DNA of 47,024 bases, from contig NZ_SORI01000022.1 in NCBI RefSeq assembly GCF_004366815.1, forward strand, positions 1 to 47,024. Reading direction: 5' to 3'. Source of the stretch: Aminivibrio pyruvatiphilus. GTDB taxonomy: Bacteria; Synergistota; Synergistia; Synergistales; Aminobacteriaceae. Positions 8,178 to 16,543 of this stretch are shown here, one piece after another. Position 1 is the stretch's first letter, and each line of letters opens with the position of its first letter. The notes under the pieces are model-generated. The model was not told the DNA's origin. It saw nothing but the letters and a program-made list of their open reading frames with translations, and did no database searches. Made by a program: the position numbers and the translations under genes.

Positions 8178-9647
8178 CTATCCGTTTCCCGCCGTGGCGT
8201 CGAACCGCTCCCTGAGGTCCCGGTAGAGGGCCTGGAACTGAACGTATCCCCGGTCGTAGGCTTCCTTTTCCGCAAAGTCCGGTTCCACCGTTTCCAGGAT
8301 CCGGGTCCATTCCCTCACATCGTCCAGGGAAAGGCCGCCGCCGAGGGCGGCAAGCATGGCCGCCCCGTAGGCTCCTCCTTCCTCCGTTTCAGCCACGGAG
8401 ACGGGAAAGCCCATCATTGAGGCGGTCATTCTGCGCCAGACGGCGCTTTTCGCCCCACCTCCCGCCATGACGACCCGCTTCACCGGGGTGGCGGCCCGGA
8501 CCAGCTCGAAGGAATCCCGCAGGCCGTAGGTGATTCCCTCCATGACCGCCCGGAAGACATGGCGCCTGTCGCTCATGGAGGACAGGCCGTAGAGCACTCC
8601 CCGGGCGTTGGGGTTTCTGTGGGGAGTGCGCTCCCCGTTAAGGTAGGGAAGCCAGAGCATGCCCCCGGCACCGGGGGGTGTCTCTTCGACCGCCTTCCCG
8701 ATGCCGTCCCAGGTGAGGTCCCTTCCCATGGCGTCCCGGAACCAGTTCAGGGACGCTGCGGCGGCGAGCATGCACCCCATGTAGTAGGACTGGCCGGGAA
8801 GGACGGAATTGAAGAAATGGAGCCGCCCGGTGGGGTCGGGGGCGGTGGACTCGGTGACGGCGAGGACCGTCCCGGAGGTGCCGATGGAGATCATGCAGTC
8901 TCCCGGAGAGGCAACCCCGAGGCCAAAGGCGGATACGGCGTTGTCCGCCCCGCCGCAGACCACCTTCGTCTCTCCCCAGCCGAGACGCCGCGCCAGCTCG
9001 GGCCTGAGGGTTCCCCGGATTTCCGCCGATCCCTTCACGGGGGGGAGCCATCCTTCGTCCACGCCCAGGGCGGAGAGGAGATCACTCCGCCATTTCCGGG
9101 CGGAAACGTCCCAGCAGGAGCTTCCCGAGGCGTCGGACCACTCCGTGGCCCGTTCGCCCGTGAGGCGCCAGCCGATGTAGTCCTTGGCGATGTAGCAGGT
9201 GGCGATGTTACGGTAGACCTCCGGCTCGTGCTTCCTTATCCAGAGGATTTTCGGCAGGGTAAAGCCGGGATAGATGAGGTTTCCGGTCATTTCCACCACC
9301 CGGGATTCCCCGCCGAGAAGGGTCTCTGCCCCGGCGCACTCCGAGGCGGTGCGCTGGTCGCACCAGAGAATCGCCTTCCGCAGCACCTTTCCTTCCCGGT
9401 CCACCGGCACGAGGGTGTGCATCTGCCCGGAAAGGCCGATCCCCCTCACCCGGACATTCCCTGGCACGGAAGAGAGCAGCTCCGTCACTCCCGTCCACCA
9501 GTCCTCCGGGTCCTGCTCGGCCCAGCCGTGTCCGGGGGTGGAAATTCCGAGGGGGCGGGAGCGGCTTTCCACCACTTTCCCCTCCCCGTCGGTCAGGATC
9601 ATCTTGATGCTGGTGGTGCCGATGTCCAGACCGAGATAGACGTCCAT
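8178..9647 (-). CDS. xylB: Xylulokinase-like FGGY carbohydrate kinase
   Basis: 489 aa, full length for the FGGY kinase family, which phosphorylates sugars with ATP. The N-terminal phosphate-binding strand 'LGLDIGTTSIKM', the substrate loop 'GLSGQMHTLV' near residue 71, 'GGADNAVSAFG' with the catalytic Asp near 237, and 'YLNGERTPHRNPNARG' near 342 match the XylB subgroup best. It ends at the strong bidirectional terminator and follows a second LDH2 dehydrogenase by 16 bp. An LDH2 enzyme (YiaK) and an FGGY kinase (LyxK/YiaP) also occur together in the E. coli yia pathway for diketogulonate, so the true substrate could be a sugar-acid derived ketose rather than D-xylulose. Confidence 0.88.
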   Translation of the reverse strand: MDVYLGLDIGTTSIKMILTDGEGKVVESRSRPLGISTPGHGWAEQDPEDWWTGVTELLSSVPGNVRVRGIGLSGQMHTLVPVDREGKVLRKAILWCDQRTASECAGAETLLGGESRVVEMTGNLIYPGFTLPKILWIRKHEPEVYRNIATCYIAKDYIGWRLTGERATEWSDASGSSCWDVSARKWRSDLLSALGVDEGWLPPVKGSAEIRGTLRPELARRLGWGETKVVCGGADNAVSAFGLGVASPGDCMISIGTSGTVLAVTESTAPDPTGRLHFFNSVLPGQSYYMGCMLAAAASLNWFRDAMGRDLTWDGIGKAVEETPPGAGGMLWLPYLNGERTPHRNPNARGVLYGLSSMSDRRHVFRAVMEGITYGLRDSFELVRAATPVKRVVMAGGGAKSAVWRRMTASMMGFPVSVAETEEGGAYGAAMLAALGGGLSLDDVREWTRILETVEPDFAEKEAYDRGYVQFQALYRDLRERFDATAGNG

Positions 9648-9663
9648 AAATCCCGCCCTCCCT

Positions 9664-10749
9664 TCAGGGTTCCAGCCGGGGCATCCCGAAGAGGGCCGCG
9701 TATTCGTCCAGCTTCTTCCACGTGGCGGGATCGAGGTATACCCCTTCTTCCAGAGACTTCATCCGCCGTTCGTATTCCTTTTCCCCGTGGATGTAGATCC
9801 TCTCGTGCCCTTCGGCCTTCGGGCTGCTGCGGAGCTTTTCGAGGATGTACTCCACGTGTTCCTGGATGGCCCCGCTGTCGCCGAAGAGGTCCAGGCGGGT
9901 GGCCTGGAAATAGTGGCAGATGCCGCACCGTTCGGAGTAGGCGTCGAAGGTGGGGGCGCCGAGAGAGATGCCTGCGGTGAGGAGTTCCACGAGAAGGCCG
10001 AGGCCATACCCCTTGTGTCCTCCCAATGTCTCCCCGCTCCCTCCGAGGAAGACGATTCCCCCGTAGGGGCTCGCTCCGAGGCGCGCGATCTCCAGGGCCC
10101 TCCCGGCGTCGCACAGATCCTTTCCGTTTTCGTCCACGAACCACCCCTCGGGCATGGTTCCTCCGCGGCGGGCCGCCACTTCCACCTTGCCCATGGCCAC
10201 GGTGGTGGTGGCCATGTCGAGCATGAAGTGGGGCTTTTTTCCCCGGGGAATGGCCACACATATGGGGTTGGTTCCCAGCAGGCGCTCCCGGCCGAAGAGC
10301 GGAATGGCCGCCCGGATGGTATTGGTGAGGGCGATCCCCATCATTCCCGCGTCGGCGGCCATCTCCGCCCAGACCCCGGCCATGCCGAAGTGGCCGGAAT
10401 CCCTGACGGCGGTCATGCAGGTGCCGCTCTGCCGGGCCTTTTCGATGGTCCTTTCCATGGCCATTTTCGCCGCGGCGAACCCGGAGCCGTTGTTTCCGCT
10501 TATCACCATGGAAACGGGGGTTTCAGACACAATTTCCGGCTGCCCGTGAGGGTCGGCCTTCCCCTTGGCGATAAGATTATGATACAGCTCGACCCGGGCC
10601 GCACCGTGGGACGCATGTCCCCGGGCGTCGGCCTCAACGAGAACCCAGGCCCCGGTCTCCGCCGCTTCCCTGGAATAGCCGAGCCCCTTCTCCAGCATGT
10701 CCGCCACGTAGTTTCTGAGTTTTTCGTATCCGACCGTCGTTCTCTCCAT
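9664..10749 (-). CDS. LDH2-family NAD(P)-dependent dehydrogenase, second copy
   Basis: 361 aa, a paralogue of the dehydrogenase at 3178-4266 with the same block order: 'EADARGHASHGAARVELY' near residue 40, 'VRDSGHFGMAGVWAEMA' with the catalytic His near 117, 'RLLGTNPICVAIPRG' near 155, 'LDMATTTVAMGKVEV' near 177 and 'LGGHKGYGLGLLVELL' near 245. The C-terminal segment 'RIYIHGEKEYERR' parallels the first copy. It is preceded by an ACGGAGGTG ribosome site and is sandwiched between a kinase gene and a nucleotidase gene with 15-16 bp gaps, so it is almost certainly co-transcribed. The family covers malate, lactate, sulfolactate, ureidoglycolate and 2,3-diketogulonate; the specific substrate cannot be read from sequence. 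Confidence 0.9.
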   Translation of the reverse strand: MERTTVGYEKLRNYVADMLEKGLGYSREAAETGAWVLVEADARGHASHGAARVELYHNLIAKGKADPHGQPEIVSETPVSMVISGNNGSGFAAAKMAMERTIEKARQSGTCMTAVRDSGHFGMAGVWAEMAADAGMMGIALTNTIRAAIPLFGRERLLGTNPICVAIPRGKKPHFMLDMATTTVAMGKVEVAARRGGTMPEGWFVDENGKDLCDAGRALEIARLGASPYGGIVFLGGSGETLGGHKGYGLGLLVELLTAGISLGAPTFDAYSERCGICHYFQATRLDLFGDSGAIQEHVEYILEKLRSSPKAEGHERIYIHGEKEYERRMKSLEEGVYLDPATWKKLDEYAALFGMPRLEP

Positions 10750-10763
10750 CTAAAACACCTCCG

Positions 10764-12365
10764 TCATCGAAGAATGGTGATCCTGCCTTCCGCTTCCCCG
10801 CGCATTTCTTTGAGGAAACGGACATAGTCCGCCGCCGCCTCGAGATACATCTGCTCCATGGAGGAGAAGGCGGAGCCGTTTTTCTTCAGGATGTAGTGTT
10901 TGTCTCCTCCACCCGCCGTCCAATCCGTGGTGGCCACGGTGTAGATTCGTTTCGGGTCCACGGGAGCCCACGACCCGTCGGGCTGCCGCACCTCGGCCTT
11001 CACGAGCCTGGCCCCCTGGGTCCGGACGACTCCGTTGTTGTCGATGAGCAGGGGCTGCCTCTTCGGGTCGATGGAGAACCTCAGCCCGGAGACCTGGAGA
11101 AAGCCCCCGGTGGGAACCCTCATGGCCGCGTCGTAGCTCTCTTCGCCCAGGGCGTAGCCCGAAGCGGACGTTTCAAGCACCATCAGCAGGTCGCTGCCGG
11201 AGAGGGATCCCTTCCACAGAGAACCGCCGAAGGGCATCATGTTCGTGAGGGTGGCGTAGGTGGCCGATCCTGCCGGGTAGATCCTGTCTCCCCGGATGCT
11301 GCCGCCGGCAAGAAAGGCCACGTCGGCGCCGGCCTTCCACCGGAAGGCGTCGGCGAGGAAGTTCCCCAGGGGGGCCTCCCCCGTCCGCAGGGTCTCCCTC
11401 CGGGCGTCGAAGTCTTCCGGCTGGGGGGCGAGGGGGATGTCCAGCTTCTCCTTCAGCCGTTCCCGGAAGGGCTCGATGAGCAGGGCGACCCGGGGATCCT
11501 CGGGGATGTCCTTCCCCAGGGGAATCGCCCGCCAGGATGTTCCCTCCCTGTTCGCCATGCCTTCCGAAAGGACAAGGTCCATCCTTCCCAGGTGCCTGGC
11601 GTAGGATCCCGCCTGGCCTATGACGGTGACCCAGCCGCCGGGGCCCTCCACGAATTCTTCCCGCTCCATGAGCGTGTGGCTGTGTCCTCCGAGAATGGCG
11701 GAAATCCCCGCCACGGACCGGGCGATCATCCGGTCCACGTCGAGGCCGCAGTGGCTCAGGAGCACTATGGCGTCGCATCCTTCCCGGCGGAGGAGATTCA
11801 CCATCCGTTCCGCCTCGGATGGAAGGTCCTGTCCGGCGCGGAAATCGCCCCTTCCCGAGGTCATGGCGCCCAGCTCGGGGGTGATGAGGCCGAAAAAGCC
11901 CAGGGTGAGGCCGTCGGTGGTCTTTTTGATCCCGTGGGTGGGGAAGGGGGCAGGACGGCCGTCCCTGTACCTCAGATTGGAGACCACCACGGGGAACGGG
12001 GCCCGGGATACCGTTTCAAACAGCACGTCCTCACCGAGGTCGAACTCATGGTTGCCCAGGGTGCCCCCGTCGGTGCCGAGCAGGGAGAGGCCCCTCATCT
12101 CGGCGTGGCCGTGAAAGTAGAAGAACAGGGGACCTTCGTTCACGTCACCGATTTCGAAAAGGAAGGTGTTCCCCGGGTTTTCTTCCCGGATTTCCTGGAT
12201 CACCGTGGCGGCCTTGGCGAGGCCGCCAACTCCGTCCTCGGAATAAATGTGGCCGTGGATGTCGTTCAGAGACAGCAGGGTGACCCTTCCGCCGGAGGCG
12301 AAGGCCGCGGTCGCTAGAACCAGGAACGCCAGGAATGTCAGAAAACTTTTCCGCAGGATTTTCAT
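10764..12365 (-). CDS. Secreted 5'-nucleotidase / 2',3'-cyclic phosphodiesterase family metallophosphatase
   Basis: 533 aa with an N-terminal signal peptide (KILRKSF, a hydrophobic run, then AFASG), so it acts in the periplasm or outside. The N-terminal metallophosphatase domain shows 'LLSLNDIHGHI' (Asp35, His37), 'FEIGDVNEG', 'GNHEFDLG' near residue 102, and 'LLSHCGLD' and 'GGHSH' near 200-225. The C-terminal 5'-nucleotidase domain includes 'GNFLADAFRWKAGADVAFL' and 'VATTDWTAGGGD'. UshA-type enzymes of this layout release nucleosides and phosphate from nucleotides. The usual GDxxxG(T/S) motif is slightly altered here to GDVNEGP. It heads a unit with the dehydrogenase and kinase, an unexplained grouping. 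Confidence 0.9.
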   Translation of the reverse strand: MKILRKSFLTFLAFLVLATAAFASGGRVTLLSLNDIHGHIYSEDGVGGLAKAATVIQEIREENPGNTFLFEIGDVNEGPLFFYFHGHAEMRGLSLLGTDGGTLGNHEFDLGEDVLFETVSRAPFPVVVSNLRYRDGRPAPFPTHGIKKTTDGLTLGFFGLITPELGAMTSGRGDFRAGQDLPSEAERMVNLLRREGCDAIVLLSHCGLDVDRMIARSVAGISAILGGHSHTLMEREEFVEGPGGWVTVIGQAGSYARHLGRMDLVLSEGMANREGTSWRAIPLGKDIPEDPRVALLIEPFRERLKEKLDIPLAPQPEDFDARRETLRTGEAPLGNFLADAFRWKAGADVAFLAGGSIRGDRIYPAGSATYATLTNMMPFGGSLWKGSLSGSDLLMVLETSASGYALGEESYDAAMRVPTGGFLQVSGLRFSIDPKRQPLLIDNNGVVRTQGARLVKAEVRQPDGSWAPVDPKRIYTVATTDWTAGGGDKHYILKKNGSAFSSMEQMYLEAAADYVRFLKEMRGEAEGRITILR

Positions 12366-12592
12366 GGCTGTACCCCTTTCTTTGAGTTCCGTCCGGTTGT
12401 TTGCTGCCTTCTGCCGGGGACGTCCTCCGGGACGTCCATACCGTTTTTCACCGGCTCCATGCCGGCCTGAGATTCCAGGGCCCCGCCGCTCCGGAAGGTC
12501 ATCGCATGGTGTGTCTTCAGGAGCTGCCGCAACAGGCCTTCGGCCTCTTCACAGAGGAGGAAGAACTCCTCCTCGAGGGCGGGGTCCGCCAA
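12362..12592 (-). CDS. Possible small hypothetical protein, 76 codons
   Basis: An open frame on the minus strand ends in an ATGA overlap with the nucleotidase start. Its codons mostly end in G or C, like the neighbouring genes, and the first 25 residues (LEEEFFLLCEEAEGLLRQLL) would form an acidic amphipathic helix. Against it, the only upstream start is a TTG lying in the T-tract of the amidase terminator with no ribosome site, and an in-frame stop sits just before. An internal ATG at codon 31 is another choice. No family was recognised. It could instead be untranslated leader of the nucleotidase unit. Confidence 0.35.
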   Translation of the reverse strand: MADPALEEEFFLLCEEAEGLLRQLLKTHHAMTFRSGGALESQAGMEPVKNGMDVPEDVPGRRQQTTGRNSKKGVQP

Positions 12593-12628
12593 AAAAAGAG
12601 AAGGGGGGAGACCTTAAGGTCTCCCCCC
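12591..12628 (-). terminator. Intrinsic terminator of the amidase unit
   Basis: A 26-bp perfect palindrome (arms GGGGGGAGACC at 12603-12613 and its complement at 12618-12628 around TTAA) is followed on the minus strand by TTCTC and seven T residues (12591-12597). It lies 21 bp past the amidase stop codon. Confidence 0.88.
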
Positions 12629-12648
12629 GGTCCTTCCCCTATTGTACC

Positions 12649-14142
12649 TCAGGAAAGCGGTGGCGTGCTGAAGGGCGGTTTTCTGAAACGGGTGAGCTGT
12701 TCGAAAGCATAGGCCATGGAGATAAGGAGTCCCTCGCTCCAGGGCCGGCCCAGGATTTCCAGTCCGATGGGCACTCCGCCGGGTGCCGACTCCGTGGACC
12801 TGGAGAATCCCGCCGGCAGGGCGATTGACGGGAAGCCCGTGGCAGAGCCCAGGACTCCGTTGCGCTCCACCTGGGATTCGCCCACGGGTACGGCGAGCCG
12901 CTTCTGGTGGGGGTACACGAGGGCATCCAGCTTCAGGTCCGCCATGAGCTTCATCACCTGGGTCTTCAGGGCGAGGCGCTTCAGTGTGCGGGACCGGTAT
13001 TCGTCACTGTCCTTGCTCAGTCCGGCGGCGGTCTTCATGTTTTCCACGATGCCGGGGTGGATCTTGCCGGAAGCGATGAGTGCATCCACCGTATGGTACG
13101 CGCACTTGCCGCCGAGGCTCTTCAGGTATCCCTCGAGGTCGTCCTTGAGGGTATGGAGATGGACGCTCACCTTCGACGCCAGGTAGTTGGTGTCGATAGG
13201 CTCCGACACCTCCACGAGTTCGGCCCCGCCCTCCTTCATGGCGTCCAGGCTCCGCTTCATGGCTGCGTTTACGTCCTCGTGCTCCGGCTTGTCGCCGAAG
13301 AGGCTCCGGAGAACGCCGATGCGCTTTCCCTTCAGGCCGTCCGGGCAAAGGCAGTCCATGTAGCTTCCGGGAGTGTTTCCAACGGACCATGCCGTCTCCG
13401 GGTCCGCCGGGTCGTACCCGGCGATGGCGTCAAGAACGATGACGGCATCCTCCACGGTGCGGCAGATGGGCCCCGCGGTGTCCTGGTCAAGGGAGTAGGG
13501 GGAGATGCCGTCCCGGCTCACGAGGCCGATGGTGGGCCGGATGCCCACGCAGCCGCAGGCCGAGGACGGGGACCGTATGGAGTTGATGGTGTCGGTGCCG
13601 ATGCCCACGGCGGCGAAATTGGCCGCCATGCCGGCGCCAGTGCCGCCGCTGGACCCTCCCGGTGTTCTGGTGAGGTCATAGGGGTTGATCACCTGCCCGA
13701 GGATGGAGCTTACGCTCTCTCCCCACACGGCGAACTCGTGCATGTTCGCCTTGGCAATGATCAGGGCTCCCGCTTCCCGGAGCTTCTTCGTGATGAAGGC
13801 GTCGTCGTCGGGAAGGTAGTGCTCAAGGGAGAGGGACCCGCTTGTGGTCACCATGTCCCCTGTCTCCACGTTGTCCTTCAGCAGCACGGGAATGCCGTGA
13901 AGGGGACCCGATGGCCCTTTTTCCCGGAAGATACGGTCGAGCTCGTCAGCTTCTTCCAGCGCCCTGGGATTGACCAGGATGACGGCGTGGAGGGAAGGCC
14001 CTTTCCTGTCATAGGCTTCAATGCGGCGGATATACTCTTCCGTGATGGCTCTGCAGGATGTCTCACCGCGCTTCATGGCCTCATGGATCTGCCTCACGGT
14101 GGCTTCTTCCACGCGAAAACCCTTTTCGGACAATCGTTCCAC
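12649..14142 (-). CDS. Amidase-signature family hydrolase (GatA-like)
   Basis: 497 aa amidase-signature enzyme. The Ser-cisSer-Lys triad is visible: Lys89 in GIPVLLKDNVETGD, the cis-Ser in TPGGSSGGTGAG (around residue 164) and the nucleophile Ser188 in GTDTINSIRSPSS. The flanking 'VGIRPTIGLVSRDGI' is also typical. The family hydrolyses or transfers amide groups; the nucleophile motif reads INSIR rather than the common GGSIR, and no gatB or gatC neighbour is present, so a catabolic amidase is more likely than a tRNA amidotransferase. The gene starts with GTG after an AAAGGA site and follows an AtoE-type transporter by 53 bp, suggesting that uptake and amide hydrolysis are linked. Confidence 0.87.
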   Translation of the reverse strand: MERLSEKGFRVEEATVRQIHEAMKRGETSCRAITEEYIRRIEAYDRKGPSLHAVILVNPRALEEADELDRIFREKGPSGPLHGIPVLLKDNVETGDMVTTSGSLSLEHYLPDDDAFITKKLREAGALIIAKANMHEFAVWGESVSSILGQVINPYDLTRTPGGSSGGTGAGMAANFAAVGIGTDTINSIRSPSSACGCVGIRPTIGLVSRDGISPYSLDQDTAGPICRTVEDAVIVLDAIAGYDPADPETAWSVGNTPGSYMDCLCPDGLKGKRIGVLRSLFGDKPEHEDVNAAMKRSLDAMKEGGAELVEVSEPIDTNYLASKVSVHLHTLKDDLEGYLKSLGGKCAYHTVDALIASGKIHPGIVENMKTAAGLSKDSDEYRSRTLKRLALKTQVMKLMADLKLDALVYPHQKRLAVPVGESQVERNGVLGSATGFPSIALPAGFSRSTESAPGGVPIGLEILGRPWSEGLLISMAYAFEQLTRFRKPPFSTPPLS

Positions 14143-14195
14143 TTCCTTTCGTTCAGTGTATTCCGGCGTGTCTGCCTGCTCTTTCTTCTATCCTC

Positions 14196-15545
14196 CTACA
14201 CCGGAAGGAACAGGAGAGGAATGGCGAAGACGAGGAAGCTCAGGATCATCACGGCTGTGGCGTAACCGATGACGTCCCGGGCTTTCAGGCCGGTGATGCC
14301 GAGGAGCGCAATGGCCCAGAAGGGCTGCAGCATGTTGGTCCAGGTGTTGCCGTAAGCCACGGCCAGGGCCGACTTGATGTAGCTGGCGCCCATCATTTCC
14401 GCCGATTTCATGGCGACGGGGCCCTGGACCGCCCACTGGCCGCCGCCGCTCGGGACGAAGAGGTTGACCACGCTGGAGCTGATGAAGGTCCAGAGGTAGA
14501 AGGTGTTCAGCGTGCTGATGGACACGATGGCCGCGGAGAACACGTCCACCAGGCCCGAGTAGCGGACCATGCCCATGATGCCCGCGTACAGGGGGAACTG
14601 GAAGATGACGCCGCTCACGCCCGGCGTGGCGTCCTTCACCGCCTGGACGTAATCGGCCATGGTGCCGTGAAGGGCAATGCCGGCGAAGAAGAAGATGGCG
14701 TTCACGATGTTCAGGTCGAGGTTGAATCCCTTGGTGGAGAAGTGGTAGTAGATGTAGGTGAAGCCGAGGGCGGCGAGGAGCAGGGCGATGATTTTGCTGT
14801 TGTTCATCTTGTCGCCCACTGTGACCACCTGGCGTGCCCTATGGGCGCCTTCGTCGGTCCTGTCGAGGAGTGCCGCCACGTCAGGCTCGAGGAGCTTGAT
14901 CTCGTCGTCCTTCGGGTGGATCATCCACGCGAAGAGGGGCGGGAAGACCAGGACGCCGATGGTGACGGCGATGTTCATGGGGTTGATCATGTAGTCCGCG
15001 ATGGGGATGATGCCGATCTGCTTCTCGAGGAAATGTCCCGGGGTGGCGATGAGGAGTCCCACGGAGGCCGACAGGCCGCCGTGCCAGGTCATCTGCCCCA
15101 GGTAGGCCGCGGCGCCGATGAGGCCGTATTCAAAGGTCAGGTTCCGCTTTTTCAGAGACCGTCCCACTTCCCGGGCCAGAAGGGCGCCGAGGACGAGGCT
15201 GAGGCCCCAGTGGACGATGGAGACCGCTACGGAGACCAGGGCGACGAAATACACCGCCTGTTTGCTGTTCTTGGGGATGGACGCGAGGGCGGAAATGCCC
15301 TTCTTGATCGCCGGAGCGTTTGCCACCGTGGATGCTGTGATGACCATGAGGGCCATCTGCATGCTGAAGGTGAGGAGCTCCCAGAAGCCCTTGTACCAGT
15401 GGAGAACCATATCCATGGGGCCGCTTGGGGTAAGGGCCATGCCGAGGCCGAACGCGATGAACGTCAGCAGAACCGCGAAGATGCTGGGGTCGGGGATATA
15501 CTTGAAGGACCATGCCGCCATTGACTGACCGAGTTTCCTGAACAT
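14196..15545 (-). CDS. atoE: Short-chain fatty acid transporter (AtoE family)
   Basis: 449 aa polytopic membrane protein of the AtoE/TIGR00366 family, thought to import short-chain fatty acids such as butyrate or acetoacetate. Diagnostic segments are 'YIPDPSIFAVLLTFIAF' near the N-terminus, 'SIVHWGLSLVLGALLAREV' near 110, 'GQMTWHGGLSASVGLLIATPGH' near 155 (quoted in part by family pattern) and 'NLFVPSGGGQWAVQGP' near 365. Two ATG codons begin the frame; the second (MFRKLG) is used because AAGGAGG lies 7 bp before it but only 1 bp before the first. The gene has its own promoter candidate upstream and leads a two-gene unit with the amidase. Confidence 0.9.
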   Translation of the reverse strand: MFRKLGQSMAAWSFKYIPDPSIFAVLLTFIAFGLGMALTPSGPMDMVLHWYKGFWELLTFSMQMALMVITASTVANAPAIKKGISALASIPKNSKQAVYFVALVSVAVSIVHWGLSLVLGALLAREVGRSLKKRNLTFEYGLIGAAAYLGQMTWHGGLSASVGLLIATPGHFLEKQIGIIPIADYMINPMNIAVTIGVLVFPPLFAWMIHPKDDEIKLLEPDVAALLDRTDEGAHRARQVVTVGDKMNNSKIIALLLAALGFTYIYYHFSTKGFNLDLNIVNAIFFFAGIALHGTMADYVQAVKDATPGVSGVIFQFPLYAGIMGMVRYSGLVDVFSAAIVSISTLNTFYLWTFISSSVVNLFVPSGGGQWAVQGPVAMKSAEMMGASYIKSALAVAYGNTWTNMLQPFWAIALLGITGLKARDVIGYATAVMILSFLVFAIPLLFLPV

Positions 15546-15674
15546 GCTCATCCCTCCTTGATCAGATGAAATTCCTGGGTTGTGCAGACTCTCGTCGGAA
15601 ATGCTTCAATGCAGGTGCAGGAGCGGAATAATCCCCCCCTTCATCGGATGATTGAATTGCAGCAGACTCTACAC

Positions 15675-15703
15675 ATTGTCTATGACATTATCAGAAAAGT
15701 CAA
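15675..15703 (-). promoter_or_regulatory. Candidate promoter for atoE-amidase unit
   Basis: On the minus strand TTGACT (15698-15703) and GACAAT (15675-15680) are separated by 17 bp, in an AT-rich stretch 130 bp upstream of atoE. The rest of the 187-bp gap (15546-15732) shows no gene or other clear site. Confidence 0.5.
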
Positions 15704-15732
15704 TTGTATACCTGAGAGGGGCGTTTTCGATT

Positions 15733-16488
15733 TTATATTGAATTGGCCGTAAGGCGCTGGTTTTTCCGGATTATTTCGTTCACTTTTTCCAGGACGTTGC
15801 CTATGGAATCCCTGATGGTGCCGTCAGCGACAAGATCGAGGTGGGTTGGGGTATTGTTGACGATGAAGAGCCCTGCCCCGTGTCTTTTTGCCCTCTCGGG
15901 AAGCAGGTTGGCGGGCGAGACGGCGAGGGATGAACCGAGGACGAGAAAGAGGGAGCATGACAGGGCAAGGTCCATGGCTGCCGAGAGGGCGTTTTCCGGG
16001 AGCATCTCGCCGAAAAGGACCACCGCCGGACGGAGCTTCCCGCCGCAGTGTCCGCAGGCGGCCTCCGATGAAAACCGTTCCGCCGGGTACTCGCTGCCGC
16101 AGGACTGGCAGCGGACTCTCGTGAGGGTGCCGTGGAGTTCCCGGACCGTTTTCGACCCCGCCGCCTGGTGGAGTCCGTCCACATTCTGGGTGACCACGGC
16201 CGAAACCAGCCCCCGGCGCTCCCATTCTGCCAGGATTCGGTGTCCCCTGTTGGGCTGAACTTCACCAAGGATCTCGATGCGCTGCCGGTAAAAGGCGGCG
16301 AACTGCTCGAAATTCCTGTTCAGGGCGTCCGTGGAGGCGAGCTCTTCAGGTCGGTACTGCTTCCACAGGCCCTGCTGCGAGCGGAAGTCGGGCAGGCCGG
16401 ATTCGGTGCTCATCCCCGCTCCCGTGAACACCACCGTGGAAGGGGATTCCTGAAGGGCTTTCGCGAGAAGTGCAATCGGGTCGTTCAT
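15733..16488 (-). CDS. cobB: Sir2-family NAD-dependent protein deacylase
   Basis: 251 aa sirtuin that removes acyl groups from lysines with NAD+. The order of motifs is complete: 'FTGAGMSTESGLPDFRS' at residues 21-37, 'TQNVDGLHQAAG' at 100-111, catalytic His119 in ELHGTL, a zinc ribbon of Cys127, Cys130, Cys145 and Cys148, and 'LVLGSSLAVSPA' near 190. The start MNDPIALL has AAGGAGG 7 bp upstream; a longer frame of 12 extra codons runs into the terminator hairpin and is discarded. No separate promoter is obvious in the short gap after the dctM terminator, so some expression may come from read-through. Confidence 0.93.
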   Translation of the reverse strand: MNDPIALLAKALQESPSTVVFTGAGMSTESGLPDFRSQQGLWKQYRPEELASTDALNRNFEQFAAFYRQRIEILGEVQPNRGHRILAEWERRGLVSAVVTQNVDGLHQAAGSKTVRELHGTLTRVRCQSCGSEYPAERFSSEAACGHCGGKLRPAVVLFGEMLPENALSAAMDLALSCSLFLVLGSSLAVSPANLLPERAKRHGAGLFIVNNTPTHLDLVADGTIRDSIGNVLEKVNEIIRKNQRLTANSI

Positions 16489-16501
16489 TTCGGGCCTCCT
16501 T

Positions 16502-16534
16502 ATAAAAAAAACCCGCCCGGCCATGCCGGGCGGG
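16502..16534 (-). terminator. Intrinsic terminator of the malate TRAP unit
   Basis: A 10-bp perfect stem (CCCGCCCGGC at 16512-16521, complement at 16525-16534, loop of three bases) is followed on the minus strand by a run of eight or more T residues. It lies 10 bp after the dctM stop codon. Confidence 0.92.
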
Positions 16535-16543
16535 ACCGGTATG

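Noticed and set aside
14196-15551. First ATG of atoE at 15551.
   Set aside because: The AAGGAGG site lies only 1 bp away; the next ATG at 15545 has proper spacing.
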